DNA of 64,000 bases from Candidatus Poribacteria bacterium (GCA_022822005.1 JAJECO010000062.1:124001-188000); one strand, 5' to 3'. Counted from the first letter of the stretch, positions 8,845 to 18,368 are shown. A program made the numbers and translations. The notes: generated from the letters alone by a model not told the origin.

Positions 8845-11220
8845 TTAGGGATTGGGAGTGAGCGTCAATGTGTGGGTAGTTGGTCCTTGCAGGAAAGGTA
8901 GAGGTTCCCCTTTCAACCAATAGCTGTACTGGTCCTTGTAGTTTTCTGATAGAGGATGCCCGGATTGCCCACCAGGTATCTGCAGAATCCCATCTGCCTC
9001 GCGTCCCGGGGAGACGACCATACGTTCAGATGCATACGGGGAGCGAACGCAAAGACCATCTCCCGGAAGCGGATCCTGAGGCATGTTCAATATCTTGCCC
9101 AGCAGGGGAATAAATCCAAGAGGATGTGAGATGTTAGTTGTATGAATGCTGCCCCAAGTCAATTGGTCTAATGAATCGAAATTGTGTTCAGTAAGCAGTT
9201 GGTCAATGGATTTTTCTAATTTCGCGAGGATGAACTTATCCCAGTCTGGATAATTCACTGGATCTGGAAGGACATCGGGGATCTTTTCTTTTAGTAGGCT
9301 ACGGAGGGGCGGTTCCGTATTCCGCCAAGCATACGAAAATTTCCCGTCAGCCTTATGACAGAGAACTAAAAAGGGTTCGAGCACATCCTCAACCAGCACA
9401 TCCCGGAACCGAACCAGAATTGCAAAGGCTACACTATCCACTTCCGCTTTACCATCCCAAACGGCTATCTGCTTTTGTGCTTCCAGTAAGCGTGGTTTAG
9501 CTGCTATGACATCGTCTGTTAAAACGGATAACGCCAACTGCTGGTAGAATTTATAGAAATGGATCACCGTATCCAATTGAAGTTGGAACATATCCTGCTC
9601 TGTGATCTGATCCATTTCGCGCAAACGTTCGTTAATACGATAAGCCCGGTGACTATTAGCATAATTATAGCCGATGATGTGGGGATAGTCTTTGCCAAGC
9701 GTCCGGTCATTTGCAGTTGCAATAAAACCCTCTGGTGGAGAAATCACACGTGGCAATTCGGATGGCGGAATATAGCCTTCCCAACCAATATCACCATCCG
9801 CCCAAGACTTAGCGGAAGATCCGTCAAATCCTTTTCGGACAGGAAATTTTCCGCAGTATGTCCACGCAACTCGCCCGGTGCTATCAGCCATAACTACATT
9901 CAGCGGCACATTGCGAAAGCGGTTCATGATGTGTAGTGCATCTTCGACCGTCAAAGCCGTATCCATATCAAGCAGCTCCAGGCCGACCGCTTCGGGCTGC
10001 AGTGCTGTCCAATGGATGGCGACCGGCTGACCCATCAACGGCGTTTGGCTGACAGGTCCCCATATTGTGAGCTTGACAGGTTGGACGATATGCTTCCCTC
10101 CTCTAATTTCGATCCGTTCGTTGATAACCTCAAACTGTCTCCAGCCATCTGGTGTCTTGTATTCGTTTGGGTTTTCGGGATTGAGTTCCAACCGGACGAG
10201 GTCGAGGAAATCGCCGCAGATATAGGTGAACCCCCATGCCACATGACTGTTGGATCCAACGACCACAGCGGGAGTCCCCGGCAGAATAACACCTGAAATC
10301 TGAACGTTTTCGTAGCGGAGGGAGGCCCGATACCATGTATTGGGTATGGACAAGCCGAGGTGCATATCATTCGCTACAATTGCCCGACCATCCGCCGTCT
10401 TCGAGGGACCTACCACCCAATTGTTCGAGCCGACGACGTGGCGCATTGGGCGAACCACTCGTTCCCCACTTTGCTTGGGGGCACGGCGAATTGAAGCGAG
10501 TGCCTCAACAGGGATGGGTTGCATCGGTCGATGAGAGTCCGTTCCGCCTAAGAGTGGCTGCGTATAACTATCTGTATCGGGGGTGAGAAAAGTGACAACT
10601 TCTGGTGGAAGCGTTTCTTCCATGATAGTCATCATCCGTTCGTCATTTTCCCTAAAAGCCAGTGATTGAAAGATATTCATGACGACGAGGATGCTATCTT
10701 CCACCCTCCACGGTTCTGGTCGATAGCCTAAGAGGAGAAATTCAAAAGGTGGGGTATCCATTTGCTGGATAAATGCGTTTACGCCATCGGTGTAGGCAGC
10801 GAGGGTTTTCTGTTCTGCATCGGAGAGGTTGGCAATGATCGCTTGTGCTACACGATTGAACCCAATAACTCTGAGCCGCCTATCGGATTTGATCGCGATT
10901 TTACCTACGACTTCAGAGAGCCGCCCGGCGGAACGGCGGCGCAGTAGATCCATCTGGAAGAGTCGATCTTGAGCGGTTACGTACCCCAACGCTATGGCGG
11001 CATCCTTTCGTGTGGATGCGGTAATTGTTGGGACTCCAAATCGATCTGTAGTTACCGTAACTGGTAGGTCTAATCCCCTGATCTGCAGTTCGCCATCGCG
11101 GATCGGTAGAGACGATCGAAGCTTGATAATGCCGAAAATTCCACCACTTATTACCACTAACAGAAGAACCAATAACAGGTAGAGAGCGACCTTTAGAATG
11201 CGTTTTCTTTTGCGAGTCAT
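8845..11220 (-). CDS. Penicillin acylase family hydrolase (Ntn hydrolase)
   Basis: This 791-residue protein has an N-terminal membrane anchor (about residues 10-31) and the alpha-chain start typical of the family (DRFGVPTITA, then GYVTAQDRLFQMDLLRR). The predicted autocatalytic cleavage site is Gly264-Ser265 in VVGSNNWVV, which would make Ser265 the N-terminal nucleophile of the beta chain. Members hydrolyse amide bonds in beta-lactams, N-acyl-homoserine lactones or other acyl amides, and are exported or periplasmic; the substrate here cannot be read from the sequence. It is full length for the family. The CopD-like gene lies 52 bases upstream on the same strand, so co-transcription is possible. 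Confidence 0.9.
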   Translation of the reverse strand: MTRKRKRILKVALYLLLVLLLVVISGGIFGIIKLRSSLPIRDGELQIRGLDLPVTVTTDRFGVPTITASTRKDAAIALGYVTAQDRLFQMDLLRRRSAGRLSEVVGKIAIKSDRRLRVIGFNRVAQAIIANLSDAEQKTLAAYTDGVNAFIQQMDTPPFEFLLLGYRPEPWRVEDSILVVMNIFQSLAFRENDERMMTIMEETLPPEVVTFLTPDTDSYTQPLLGGTDSHRPMQPIPVEALASIRRAPKQSGERVVRPMRHVVGSNNWVVGPSKTADGRAIVANDMHLGLSIPNTWYRASLRYENVQISGVILPGTPAVVVGSNSHVAWGFTYICGDFLDLVRLELNPENPNEYKTPDGWRQFEVINERIEIRGGKHIVQPVKLTIWGPVSQTPLMGQPVAIHWTALQPEAVGLELLDMDTALTVEDALHIMNRFRNVPLNVVMADSTGRVAWTYCGKFPVRKGFDGSSAKSWADGDIGWEGYIPPSELPRVISPPEGFIATANDRTLGKDYPHIIGYNYANSHRAYRINERLREMDQITEQDMFQLQLDTVIHFYKFYQQLALSVLTDDVIAAKPRLLEAQKQIAVWDGKAEVDSVAFAILVRFRDVLVEDVLEPFLVLCHKADGKFSYAWRNTEPPLRSLLKEKIPDVLPDPVNYPDWDKFILAKLEKSIDQLLTEHNFDSLDQLTWGSIHTTNISHPLGFIPLLGKILNMPQDPLPGDGLCVRSPYASERMVVSPGREADGILQIPGGQSGHPLSENYKDQYSYWLKGEPLPFLQGPTTHTLTLTPNP

Positions 11221-11272
11221 AACGGTAGTCCCTCTCTATATTAAGCACCACGGCATTGGTTCTTCCCCCGAC

Positions 11273-11776
11273 CTAAATTCCCAACCGCAGCGCGACGGCA
11301 GCAAGCAGAACGAGCAGCGAGACCACACCGATAAGACTGGACACCACCGCCATCTGACCGCGCATCTTATCTACATGTTCGGGCAGCTCCTCGGTCCCCG
11401 GCTCCAGTTCTTCAACAGCCCGCGCTAACCGCGGTGCCATAATAAAACCGTGAATACCGGTCAGGAGAATCAGGATAAGCACAAGAAGGACTTTGATGCC
11501 AAGCATCCGCATAAAAGGACCGATCAAATCGGGGCTCCCCAACACGCCAGCGGTGAAGATATTAAATAGACCAGAGAAGATGAGTATTAGCACGCACGCC
11601 CATCCAATCGGCTCAAAACTCCTGCCAATCTGGGTCATGATTTTGATTCGCTCCACAGGGGGCAAGGAGCGTTTGAAGTAAGGCACAATCACCATTGCTA
11701 TCATAAAATTGCCACCGACCCAGATAGCAGCGGCAGTAACGTGTAACCATAAAGTCAATACACCAAGTAATTCCAT
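11273..11776 (-). CDS. CopD-like / DUF2269-type integral membrane protein
   Basis: This 167-residue protein has four predicted membrane helices and the start LTLWLHVTAAAIWVGGNF, which is the hallmark of the CopD copper-resistance domain and of related small membrane proteins. The conserved His near residue 12 of the first helix could bind heme or metal. A role in copper handling is possible but not demonstrated; many small relatives are uncharacterised. The AAAGGAAA before the ATG at 11776 is a good ribosome site. Confidence 0.7.
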   Translation of the reverse strand: MELLGVLTLWLHVTAAAIWVGGNFMIAMVIVPYFKRSLPPVERIKIMTQIGRSFEPIGWACVLILIFSGLFNIFTAGVLGSPDLIGPFMRMLGIKVLLVLILILLTGIHGFIMAPRLARAVEELEPGTEELPEHVDKMRGQMAVVSSLIGVVSLLVLLAAVALRLGI

Positions 11777-11827
11777 GAAATTTCCTTTCTTTTAAACCTA
11801 GGACATTGTCAGATAAATGTTAAGTTC

Positions 11828-11902
11828 CTGCTCGCAGTGGATTGACAAATCCACTGCATGTATACGAATATGGCTTGGATATGTCTATCCAAGCCGAGCT
11901 GG
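11828..11902. repeat. Truncated copy of the R1 MITE-like element
   Basis: This holds the two internal hairpins of the R1 family: a 10-bp stem from GCAGTGGATT with loop GACA, and an 8-bp stem from CTTGGATA with loop TGTC. The outer terminal inverted repeats are missing. Fuller copies are at 16978, 30768, 32143 and 52578. Confidence 0.75.
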
Positions 11903-11936
11903 GAGTGCCTTATCACGATTTACTTGACAGAGCACT

Positions 11937-12060
11937 AGGACTTACGCAAATTTAGCGAGGGTAGATTTTTGGGTTTTAACCCCCTAAATCCCCCACCCCC
12001 CTAGTCCTTATCAGGGGGGAAACCTGTCAGGGGGACTTGTGAACGCGCTGCATAAGTCCT
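11937..12060. repeat. R3 element with AGGACTTACGCA terminal inverted repeats
   Basis: It starts with AGGACTTACGCA and ends with its near-complement TGCATAAGTCCT. The interior carries CCCCCTAAATCCCCC and GTCAGGGGGACTT, which can pair. Related copies are at 17150, 53713 and 63294. Together with the R1 fragment this element fills the 300-base gap 11777-12076. Confidence 0.75.
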
Positions 12061-12076
12061 AAAACCGATACGACTC

Positions 12077-12883
12077 CTAAATTTTTTCGACTGTATCCGC
12101 AGACAGCCAACCTGAATTTTCATCGGGCAGATAGATTTTCACCCAATCGTTACGCTCTTCCTGAAGTTGAATCTTGGTGCCCTCGTGTAGCGGCAGAGCA
12201 ATCGTTTCGGAGCCTAAATCAGGTTCACTTCGCACTGTAACCTGATTGGTAATAACAATGGCATACGGTAGATTAATTTCTCGAATTTTCAAGCCCAACA
12301 CGAGTAAAGAGAAAAGCCACCCAATGCCGCCAATCAAGACAATATAACGCAACGCTCGTTGGAAACGATGATTCTGGATGAATTGAATCACGATGAGGCT
12401 AATAGTTGCAATCCAGTACGGAATGAGTCCAATCCAAACGATCTCATTTGGGCGCAAAGCACCGTATAGAAGCGAAAAGCCGGAGAGGGGTTTAACAAGG
12501 TCGAATGAATCAACATTCCGTGCCTTAGCAACTTTGAGGTTGAAATTTGTATCTTTATCTCTTGGCATCAATCGTTTCGCGCGCTCGTAATTGAGGATCG
12601 CTTTCCCCCTATTTCCAAGACGAAAGTAGGCGTTGCCAAGATTATAATAAACAGCACCATTATGGATCGAACGTGCGATCTGTTCGTACTTTTCGACTGC
12701 CTGCTGATACTGCCCGCCCTGATATAAGGCATCGGCCCTCCGATAACTCGCTTCCAAGGTTGATTGAGATTGGGGATAGGCGTGCTTCCACCAAGAAGAA
12801 AAACTGAGGAAACAGACAAGAAAGATAAAGTGTGAGAGGACTCTTTTCTTATCTTCGATCCGCCCATATTTCCAGTCTTTCAT
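12077..12883 (-). CDS. TPR and SH3-domain protein, BatE-like
   Basis: This 268-residue protein has an N-terminal hydrophobic segment, two or three tetratricopeptide repeats (about residues 45-115, including YYNLGNAYFRLGNRGKAILNYERA), two membrane helices (about 150-205) and a C-terminal bacterial SH3 domain (about 208-265, TVRSEPDLGSETIALPLHEG). This layout matches BatE of the Bacteroides aerotolerance cluster, where TPR proteins assemble with VWA proteins and a MoxR ATPase. It lies 37 bases downstream of the BatD-like gene, so the two form one operon. The family's biochemical role is unsettled. Confidence 0.75.
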   Translation of the reverse strand: MKDWKYGRIEDKKRVLSHFIFLVCFLSFSSWWKHAYPQSQSTLEASYRRADALYQGGQYQQAVEKYEQIARSIHNGAVYYNLGNAYFRLGNRGKAILNYERAKRLMPRDKDTNFNLKVAKARNVDSFDLVKPLSGFSLLYGALRPNEIVWIGLIPYWIATISLIVIQFIQNHRFQRALRYIVLIGGIGWLFSLLVLGLKIREINLPYAIVITNQVTVRSEPDLGSETIALPLHEGTKIQLQEERNDWVKIYLPDENSGWLSADTVEKI

Positions 12884-12920
12884 GCCCCTAATCTCCTTGC
12901 CTCATTATACACAATAGCTA

Positions 12921-14729
12921 TTATATCTTCAACTGCCGCTCTTTTTCTATTTCGCCGATCGATGCTCTGGCGCGGTTGAGGGCATCTTCCACATCTGTTG
13001 AGGTTGCGGCAACTGGAGCAAACCGCACATAGTCATACTGCGTCAACGTGTCAACAATCTGTGTTGTCGCAGATTCAGAGAACCCTGCGTCCTCACATCG
13101 CTGGCGCACCAGTTCGGGATTGAGTCCGCCGGGCGAGATATCGAAGATGTCTCCAATGTACTGATACAACCCGTTGGCGAGTGTGCCGTAGAACGCTGCC
13201 GGTTCACCCACGGTGTGTTTTTTAGCGTCCTCAATGATGCCCAGAGCCGTCCTCGCGGCATACTGTCCCCGAATCTGTTTCGGGTCGCGCTTACCTTGCC
13301 GCTGCCGATAGAACCATAGGGACAGGATAACGGCAATAGGTAAGGTCTGTGCAACCCAAAATGACACGTGCTTATAAGGATAGAGGTGCTGATCTGATAA
13401 TTCAAGCGAATCCGGCTTGATATATCGAATATCCTGCTTGAGGAGGTGCATGTCGGACTGTGTTGTACCCGCAGCCGTTGTTCCAGCTGCCTGATTCGGG
13501 TTGGAAAGTACATCTATCGTGATGGGGACCGTGCGCGCAATTTGGTAGTTCTCCGCCTGTGGATCGAAATAAGGGTAGTCAATCGCAGGAACGGTCCAGC
13601 GCCCTTCCTTTGACGGAATGATGACATACTCATACGTGCGACTCCCCTGAACCTTTGAATCCACTATGCCGATGGCATCCGTAATCTGGGGGTCATATAC
13701 CGCCATATTTGGGAGCGTCGGAACAGTTGGGGCGGGCACCGTCTCAATATTCCCTGTCCCGGCGACCCGCACTCGCAAGGTGAACCCATCTCCGGCTTCG
13801 ACTGTCTCCCGATCGGTTTGTGCATGGATACGATATTGACCGACTGTACCTGGGAAGTTTGTGGGTTTACCTTCCTGAGGGAGCGGACGAACATTGACTT
13901 CAACTGGATTTGTGACAAGCACTCTGGACGACGGCTGGAGGCGACCACGTCCCGCAGCCAGCGGGAGCGATAGCCTCGCCGGTTCAATCGTGATTTTGCC
14001 AGCGGCAATTGGAAATAGCCCCACCTGAATCTCCTCAATCGAATAGAGGGTTCCATCGATCACTTGCCTCCGACCCTGTTTCCTTTCCAGCTCGGCTGTC
14101 CAAAATTGCCTTAAAGAGGGACGTGTGTATTTGGGAGTATTGAAACTTGGAATACGAGCAGTATAGAGATACCGAAAAGTATATATAATCTGCTCATTCA
14201 CGTAGGGGCGCGAATTATCGACAGCGGCTCTCACTTTATGCGTACTGCCGGAAAATGCGTCTGTAAAGGTATCCTGTGTCGATTCGCTTTGGGACGGTTT
14301 CTTAGATCTCGGTAACACCTTGATGGAGATCGGATCTGCTGTGTAGGTTTGGTTGTCGTGAGAGATCTGAATTGAGGACACCATAAACTGTCCTACCTTC
14401 TTAGGTCTCAACACGTAAGTCCAAGTTACCGAAACAGAAACCTGATTACCGGTGAGATTATATTGGCTGGATGCACCGCCGTAGGAAACATTGAAGTCGG
14501 GTAATGCTCTTAGTTTCGGCGGTCCAATATTCCCCAGTTGCTGGTTAGCGGAAACCGTTACACGCAAAGTTGCTGTTTCGTTAAGGCTAATAATTTTTGG
14601 GGTGATATCCGCGGAGAGGGTGATGTTTTGGCTGTAGGCAGCGTTGCTGAAGAGAATGGAAACCAGAAGCCCAAAAAGCGCGGAACGTAGAGCGTAAAAC
14701 GTGAAACGTGAAACGTAAGGCTTGTACAT
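12921..14729 (-). CDS. BatD-like oxygen-tolerance protein
   Basis: This 602-residue protein has a signal peptide, then tandem immunoglobulin-like BatD repeats (for example TLRVTVSANQQLGNIGPP and LRVRVAGTGNIETVPAPTVP), a membrane helix near residue 460, and a cytoplasmic helical tail. The chosen ATG at 14729 has GGGAGG five bases away; an alternative ATG at 14780 also has a GGAGGT and would add 17 residues. Oddly, the signal-peptide coding DNA contains the dispersed ACGTGAAACGTGAAACGT repeat, read as VSRFTFYALR. The gene sits between the BatC- and BatE-like genes. Confidence 0.82.
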   Translation of the reverse strand: MYKPYVSRFTFYALRSALFGLLVSILFSNAAYSQNITLSADITPKIISLNETATLRVTVSANQQLGNIGPPKLRALPDFNVSYGGASSQYNLTGNQVSVSVTWTYVLRPKKVGQFMVSSIQISHDNQTYTADPISIKVLPRSKKPSQSESTQDTFTDAFSGSTHKVRAAVDNSRPYVNEQIIYTFRYLYTARIPSFNTPKYTRPSLRQFWTAELERKQGRRQVIDGTLYSIEEIQVGLFPIAAGKITIEPARLSLPLAAGRGRLQPSSRVLVTNPVEVNVRPLPQEGKPTNFPGTVGQYRIHAQTDRETVEAGDGFTLRVRVAGTGNIETVPAPTVPTLPNMAVYDPQITDAIGIVDSKVQGSRTYEYVIIPSKEGRWTVPAIDYPYFDPQAENYQIARTVPITIDVLSNPNQAAGTTAAGTTQSDMHLLKQDIRYIKPDSLELSDQHLYPYKHVSFWVAQTLPIAVILSLWFYRQRQGKRDPKQIRGQYAARTALGIIEDAKKHTVGEPAAFYGTLANGLYQYIGDIFDISPGGLNPELVRQRCEDAGFSESATTQIVDTLTQYDYVRFAPVAATSTDVEDALNRARASIGEIEKERQLKI

Positions 14730-14795
14730 CCGAACCTCCCCAGGTTGGAACGTTCTATCTTGCGCTTTCCTTGTCCCCATATTTCGGTCTACCTC

Positions 14796-15605
14796 CTACC
14801 AATCCTTTTCAGATCGCTGGCGTCTTGAGAATCGCTTTTGTAATATCTTCTTCTGAATCTCTTTCTCGTTATCCTTGAGAGCCTCCAGCAGGCGAATAGC
14901 ATCTTCCTTAGACATTTCAACCGGCTGCTGTATTGACTCTTGCGCTGACTGCGAAGGCGATTCTTTGGAAGTGGACTCTTGTTCAGACGACTCCTGGCTC
15001 TGCCCCTGTTGCTCTGATTCTGACGAATCCTCCTGATCTTGCGGATTCGATTCCTTTTCAGCCGTATTTTGTGGGTCCTGATTCCGCTCCTGTTGGTCCT
15101 GTTCTTGTTGGCCTTCGTCTTCCTCCCCGGACTTCGATTGATTCTGCTGTGATTTCTGTTCTAACTTTTCAAGCACGAGCTCTAAGTTATGCTTCGCATC
15201 CAAGTCCCCTGGATTCAAGCGCAACGCACTCTTGTAGGATCGGATTGCCCCCTCTATATCGTTGAGTTGGACCTGAGCGTTTCCCAAGTTGTAGTAACCC
15301 TGTGCCTGATAGATTGGGTCTTCTGCGTCGAGCGATCGCCTGAATTCATCGGATGCCTTCTCAAACTCCTTTTTTTGGTATAGGGCGGTCCCCAGATTGT
15401 AACGGGAAATAGGATCTTCCGGTCGGTTTTCCGCTGCGGATCGATATGCGTCAAGCGCGGCGTCATACACCTCGGCTTCATAGTGCGTATTTCCACGCTT
15501 GATTGCCTGAGACCAACTTCCTATCCAGCCAATTAGAAAGAGGGGTAAAACCAGGACCATGTAACGGACCAGACGAGCAGTGGGTTGGGTTGATCTTACA
15601 CTCAT
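14796..15605 (-). CDS. TPR protein with Gln/Glu-rich tail, BatC-like
   Basis: This 269-residue protein has an N-terminal membrane or signal segment (about 12-32), three tetratricopeptide repeats (about 33-150, with SRYNLGTALYQKKEFEKA and GYYNLGNAQVQLNDIEGA) and a highly polar tail rich in Gln, Glu and Ser before a basic C-terminus (KRFSRRQRSEKDW). The layout is that of BatC-type TPR proteins. It lies 40 bases after the rhamnonate-dehydratase-like gene and just upstream of BatD, so all may be on one transcript. GAGGGAAG six bases before the ATG supports this start. Confidence 0.72.
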   Translation of the reverse strand: MSVRSTQPTARLVRYMVLVLPLFLIGWIGSWSQAIKRGNTHYEAEVYDAALDAYRSAAENRPEDPISRYNLGTALYQKKEFEKASDEFRRSLDAEDPIYQAQGYYNLGNAQVQLNDIEGAIRSYKSALRLNPGDLDAKHNLELVLEKLEQKSQQNQSKSGEEDEGQQEQDQQERNQDPQNTAEKESNPQDQEDSSESEQQGQSQESSEQESTSKESPSQSAQESIQQPVEMSKEDAIRLLEALKDNEKEIQKKILQKRFSRRQRSEKDW

Positions 15606-15645
15606 TTTTTGCTTCCCTCTGTTTGCGTCAGATTAGGAACAGATT

Positions 15646-16926
15646 TCAAAGATGGTCAATGGTGTAGGCGTCCAGCAGTTTTTCATCAATCTCCACACCG
15701 AATCCGGGGTTATCATCCAGTGTAAAGAACCCATCGTGAGCTGCAGGACGCAGGCAGCGATAGAGCTCATTGTCTGTAGATTTACGTGAGGGTCCGAAGG
15801 TTTCCGCTCGACACGGCATCGGCAGACAGGCAATCAAGTGAAGTCCCCACGGGGTTCCACCCTGATGGGGCCATGTCGGGACGCCCTGTGCTGCTGCTTC
15901 GTTGGCAATCTTGAGACATTCGCCGAAGCCGCCCGCCCAACTGATATCAGGTTGAATCATGTGAGCAGCTTTCCAGCGTAGTAGCTCGCGAAATCCGTAT
16001 CGGGTGAATTCGTGTTCGCCGGAAACAATCCAAGTGGAGTCAATTTCTCGAACCAATCGCGCCATGCCCGCATAATCGTCTAAAGGGATCGCCTCCTCAA
16101 TCCACTTTAGATCCAAATCGGCGGCAGTCTCAGCGAAACGAAGGGTATAATCCACATCCCACCGAAGATAGATGTCCGCCATTAGTTCGATATCGGATCC
16201 AATCGTCTGACGCGCCTCGTGCATAATGTCGAGGTTTTTGGCAAAGCCCTCGTCTCCCTCCGCAAGCCCATTTCGTAGACCCGGCTTACAGGCGGTAAAC
16301 CCCTGCTCCACGTAATAGCCGACATCCACGCCGGTGGCATACGCCGGTATCTTGAGTTGTGGTTCATCCGTGATTAGGCTATAGACCGGTGCATCCAGGA
16401 TTTTGCCACAGAGATCCCACAAGGCGAGTTCGATGCCACTAAGCGCATAGATGACAACCCCCCGCCGTCCGTAGATCGACGTGATGTGATAGAGGTTATC
16501 CCAGATATCTTCAACGTCAAGGGGATCGCGCTCCAGTGTGAAATATTGGATATGGCGGTCGATGATGAGCGCTCCGGCAAGTCCGCCTCCGCCAAGTCCA
16601 TAGCCTTTCAACCCTTTGTCAGTTGTGATCTCCACCATTAGTGCGCCCGCTTGTGTGGCAAAGGGTCCGCGCCAGTCCACATGGACATTTTTCGGTTCGG
16701 GCGGTATCTGAACCTGCCGCCCCGCTTGTGAGTACGCCATAGATGACATTGTGGCGGGATTTAGGTTAATGTGCCACGTCCGAATGCCGACAATTTTGTG
16801 CCGAGTCTTCGCTCGATTCTTCCATTCTGCGGCACGTGCACGTGCCTCGGCGGCGTAGTCCGGCGGTTCGACTGCAATGTTTGTTTTATTTCCGGTATCG
16901 ACAGAAGATTGCTGTTTGTTAGACAT
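15646..16926 (-). CDS. Enolase-superfamily dehydratase, L-rhamnonate dehydratase-like
   Basis: This 426-residue protein belongs to the mandelate racemase / muconate lactonizing group. Metal ligands are visible at Asp251, Glu277 and Glu304 (MADIYLRWD, WIEEA, SGEHE), and His354 in WPHQGG is the likely catalytic base. The N-terminal capping domain has IYGRRGVVIYALSGIELALWD, close to the L-rhamnonate dehydratase RhmD pattern. RhmD converts L-rhamnonate to 2-keto-3-deoxy-L-rhamnonate, and related acids are possible substrates. ATG 16926 follows AAAGGGGGGG by nine bases; a start 14 codons upstream lacks support. The FAH hydrolase and SDR genes at 19.4-21.2 kb could supply later steps of such a route. 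Confidence 0.82.
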   Translation of the reverse strand: MSNKQQSSVDTGNKTNIAVEPPDYAAEARARAAEWKNRAKTRHKIVGIRTWHINLNPATMSSMAYSQAGRQVQIPPEPKNVHVDWRGPFATQAGALMVEITTDKGLKGYGLGGGGLAGALIIDRHIQYFTLERDPLDVEDIWDNLYHITSIYGRRGVVIYALSGIELALWDLCGKILDAPVYSLITDEPQLKIPAYATGVDVGYYVEQGFTACKPGLRNGLAEGDEGFAKNLDIMHEARQTIGSDIELMADIYLRWDVDYTLRFAETAADLDLKWIEEAIPLDDYAGMARLVREIDSTWIVSGEHEFTRYGFRELLRWKAAHMIQPDISWAGGFGECLKIANEAAAQGVPTWPHQGGTPWGLHLIACLPMPCRAETFGPSRKSTDNELYRCLRPAAHDGFFTLDDNPGFGVEIDEKLLDAYTIDHL

Positions 16927-16977
16927 AGTCGTTGCCCCCCCCTTTCTTGATACACACTTAATCGCCAAATCTAATAT

Positions 16978-17142
16978 TAACCTGAGTTGCTAGTTGCTAA
17001 GGCGGCTCGGCTTGGATAGGCATATCCAAGCCATCTTTGTAAATATGCAGTGGATTTGTCAATCCACTGCGAGCGGTGAGGAACTCGATTTCGTTTTCAT
17101 GCTTCCGCTTTGCGGCATTTCACATCACTAGCAACTTGCGTA
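16978..17142. repeat. R1 MITE-like element, inverted copy
   Basis: Its imperfect terminal inverted repeats are TAACCTGAGTTGCTAG at the left and CTAGCAACTTGCGTAA at the right. Inside are the two R1 hairpins (stems GCAGTGGATT and CTTGGATA). The element is flanked by AATATTA-like bases on both sides. It carries no open reading frame, so any transposition would need a transposase in trans. Confidence 0.8.
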
Positions 17143-17149
17143 ATATTAG

Positions 17150-17263
17150 CAGAACTTACACATTTTAGTGCGGGACAAGTCGCTTTGGATCCCAATCCTA
17201 TTGAGGATGCCCCACCCCGATAAATTGGGATGCAAGCACCTACGGTTGGCTGCGTAAGTGCTA
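17150..17263. repeat. R3 element copy
   Basis: It begins AGAACTTACACATTTTAG and ends GCTGCGTAAGTGCT, a degenerate version of the R3 terminal repeats. It abuts the R1 element, and together they fill the 16927-17286 gap. Confidence 0.6.
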
Positions 17264-17286
17264 AGGTGAACTATGAAACACTCATT

Positions 17287-18168
17287 TCAAAACGAGTCCC
17301 GCACAGCACGTTCTCGGAAGAAACGGATCAACGGTTCAACATAAGACTGCTCTGTCCGAATTTCGATGTTGTCGATTTTGTTTGATTGGAACAACTTTCG
17401 ACGTGCTTCAACTACATTGAGATTGAGTTGTTGATACATCTGCCGTGCCTTGGGGTCCCGCGTGTCTAAGACGATGACTTCACCGGTTTCTGCATCCTCA
17501 AGTTCGATCAACCCTACATTCGGCAAACTTTCTTCCCGCATATCCTGAAGCGTAATCGCAATGAGGTCATGACGTTTGCTTGTCACCTGCAACCGCTTTT
17601 CGTAACCTCGGTCTCTGAAATCGGAGATTAGGAACACAACACTCTTTCGTCGGATGACGCGGTCAACGTACTCCAATGCAGCACTGATGTTCGTTCCCCG
17701 CTGCTGCGGTTCAAAGTATAGGATTTCCCGGACGACGCGCAGGACGTGCTTCAGGCCCTTACGCGGCGGAACAAACAACTCCACATCGTCTGTGAAGCAG
17801 ATTAGCCCGACCTTATCACTGTTTTTGATCGCGGAAAAAGCGAGTAGCGCGGAGATCTCCGCCGCGATCTCTGCCTTTGTTTGCTGGTATGTTCCAAAGT
17901 CCGCGGAGGCACTGGTATCGACGAGCAGCATCATCACCAACTCACGTTCTTCAACATATTTTTTTATATAAGGCTGCCCCGTCCGAGCGGTCACGTTCCA
18001 ATCAATGGTGCGGATTTCGTCGCCGGGTTGGTATTCACGTACCTCCTCGAACTCCATGCCCCGCCCCTTGAATACGCTCTCGTACTCTCCTGCGAATATG
18101 CTGTTAACAAGCCGGTTGGTGGAGATTTCGATTCGGCGAATCTTTTTCAGAATCTCTTTCGTGTTCAT
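17287..18168 (-). CDS. DUF58 / VWA-like protein (MoxR-associated)
   Basis: This 293-residue protein shows the DUF58 signature GRGMEFEEVREYQPGD followed by IRTIDWNVTARTG, then a VWA-type metal site LLVDTSASADFG. Proteins of this family are normally encoded beside a MoxR AAA ATPase and Bat-type membrane proteins and are thought to act with them in maturation or assembly of other proteins. Here the Bat-like genes follow downstream after a repeat block and the rhamnonate-dehydratase-like gene, while the MoxR gene is 33 kb away. The ATG at 18168 has GTGAGG eight bases upstream; the frame runs 21 codons further without a good start. Confidence 0.85.
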   Translation of the reverse strand: MNTKEILKKIRRIEISTNRLVNSIFAGEYESVFKGRGMEFEEVREYQPGDEIRTIDWNVTARTGQPYIKKYVEERELVMMLLVDTSASADFGTYQQTKAEIAAEISALLAFSAIKNSDKVGLICFTDDVELFVPPRKGLKHVLRVVREILYFEPQQRGTNISAALEYVDRVIRRKSVVFLISDFRDRGYEKRLQVTSKRHDLIAITLQDMREESLPNVGLIELEDAETGEVIVLDTRDPKARQMYQQLNLNVVEARRKLFQSNKIDNIEIRTEQSYVEPLIRFFRERAVRDSF

Positions 18169-18368
18169 CGGAAATGCCTCACGCTCCGTGCGTTGTGCTA
18201 TCTTCAATTTTATCAGGATGGTGCGAGACAATCAAACGAAAAAGGGTTGAATTTTTGTCACCTTACTGATATTATTGCCAAAAGCACTGCTTGAAGGTGT
18301 AAAGCCTTGTGGAATCTGTGGTTACACAAAGAACCGTCCGCGAAAATCCCAGTTGAAAGGAGCGGTAT

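Noticed and set aside
10012-10586. Several open frames on the plus strand within the penicillin-acylase gene
   Set aside because: These are mirror frames of a well-supported long gene and show no domain or ribosome site.
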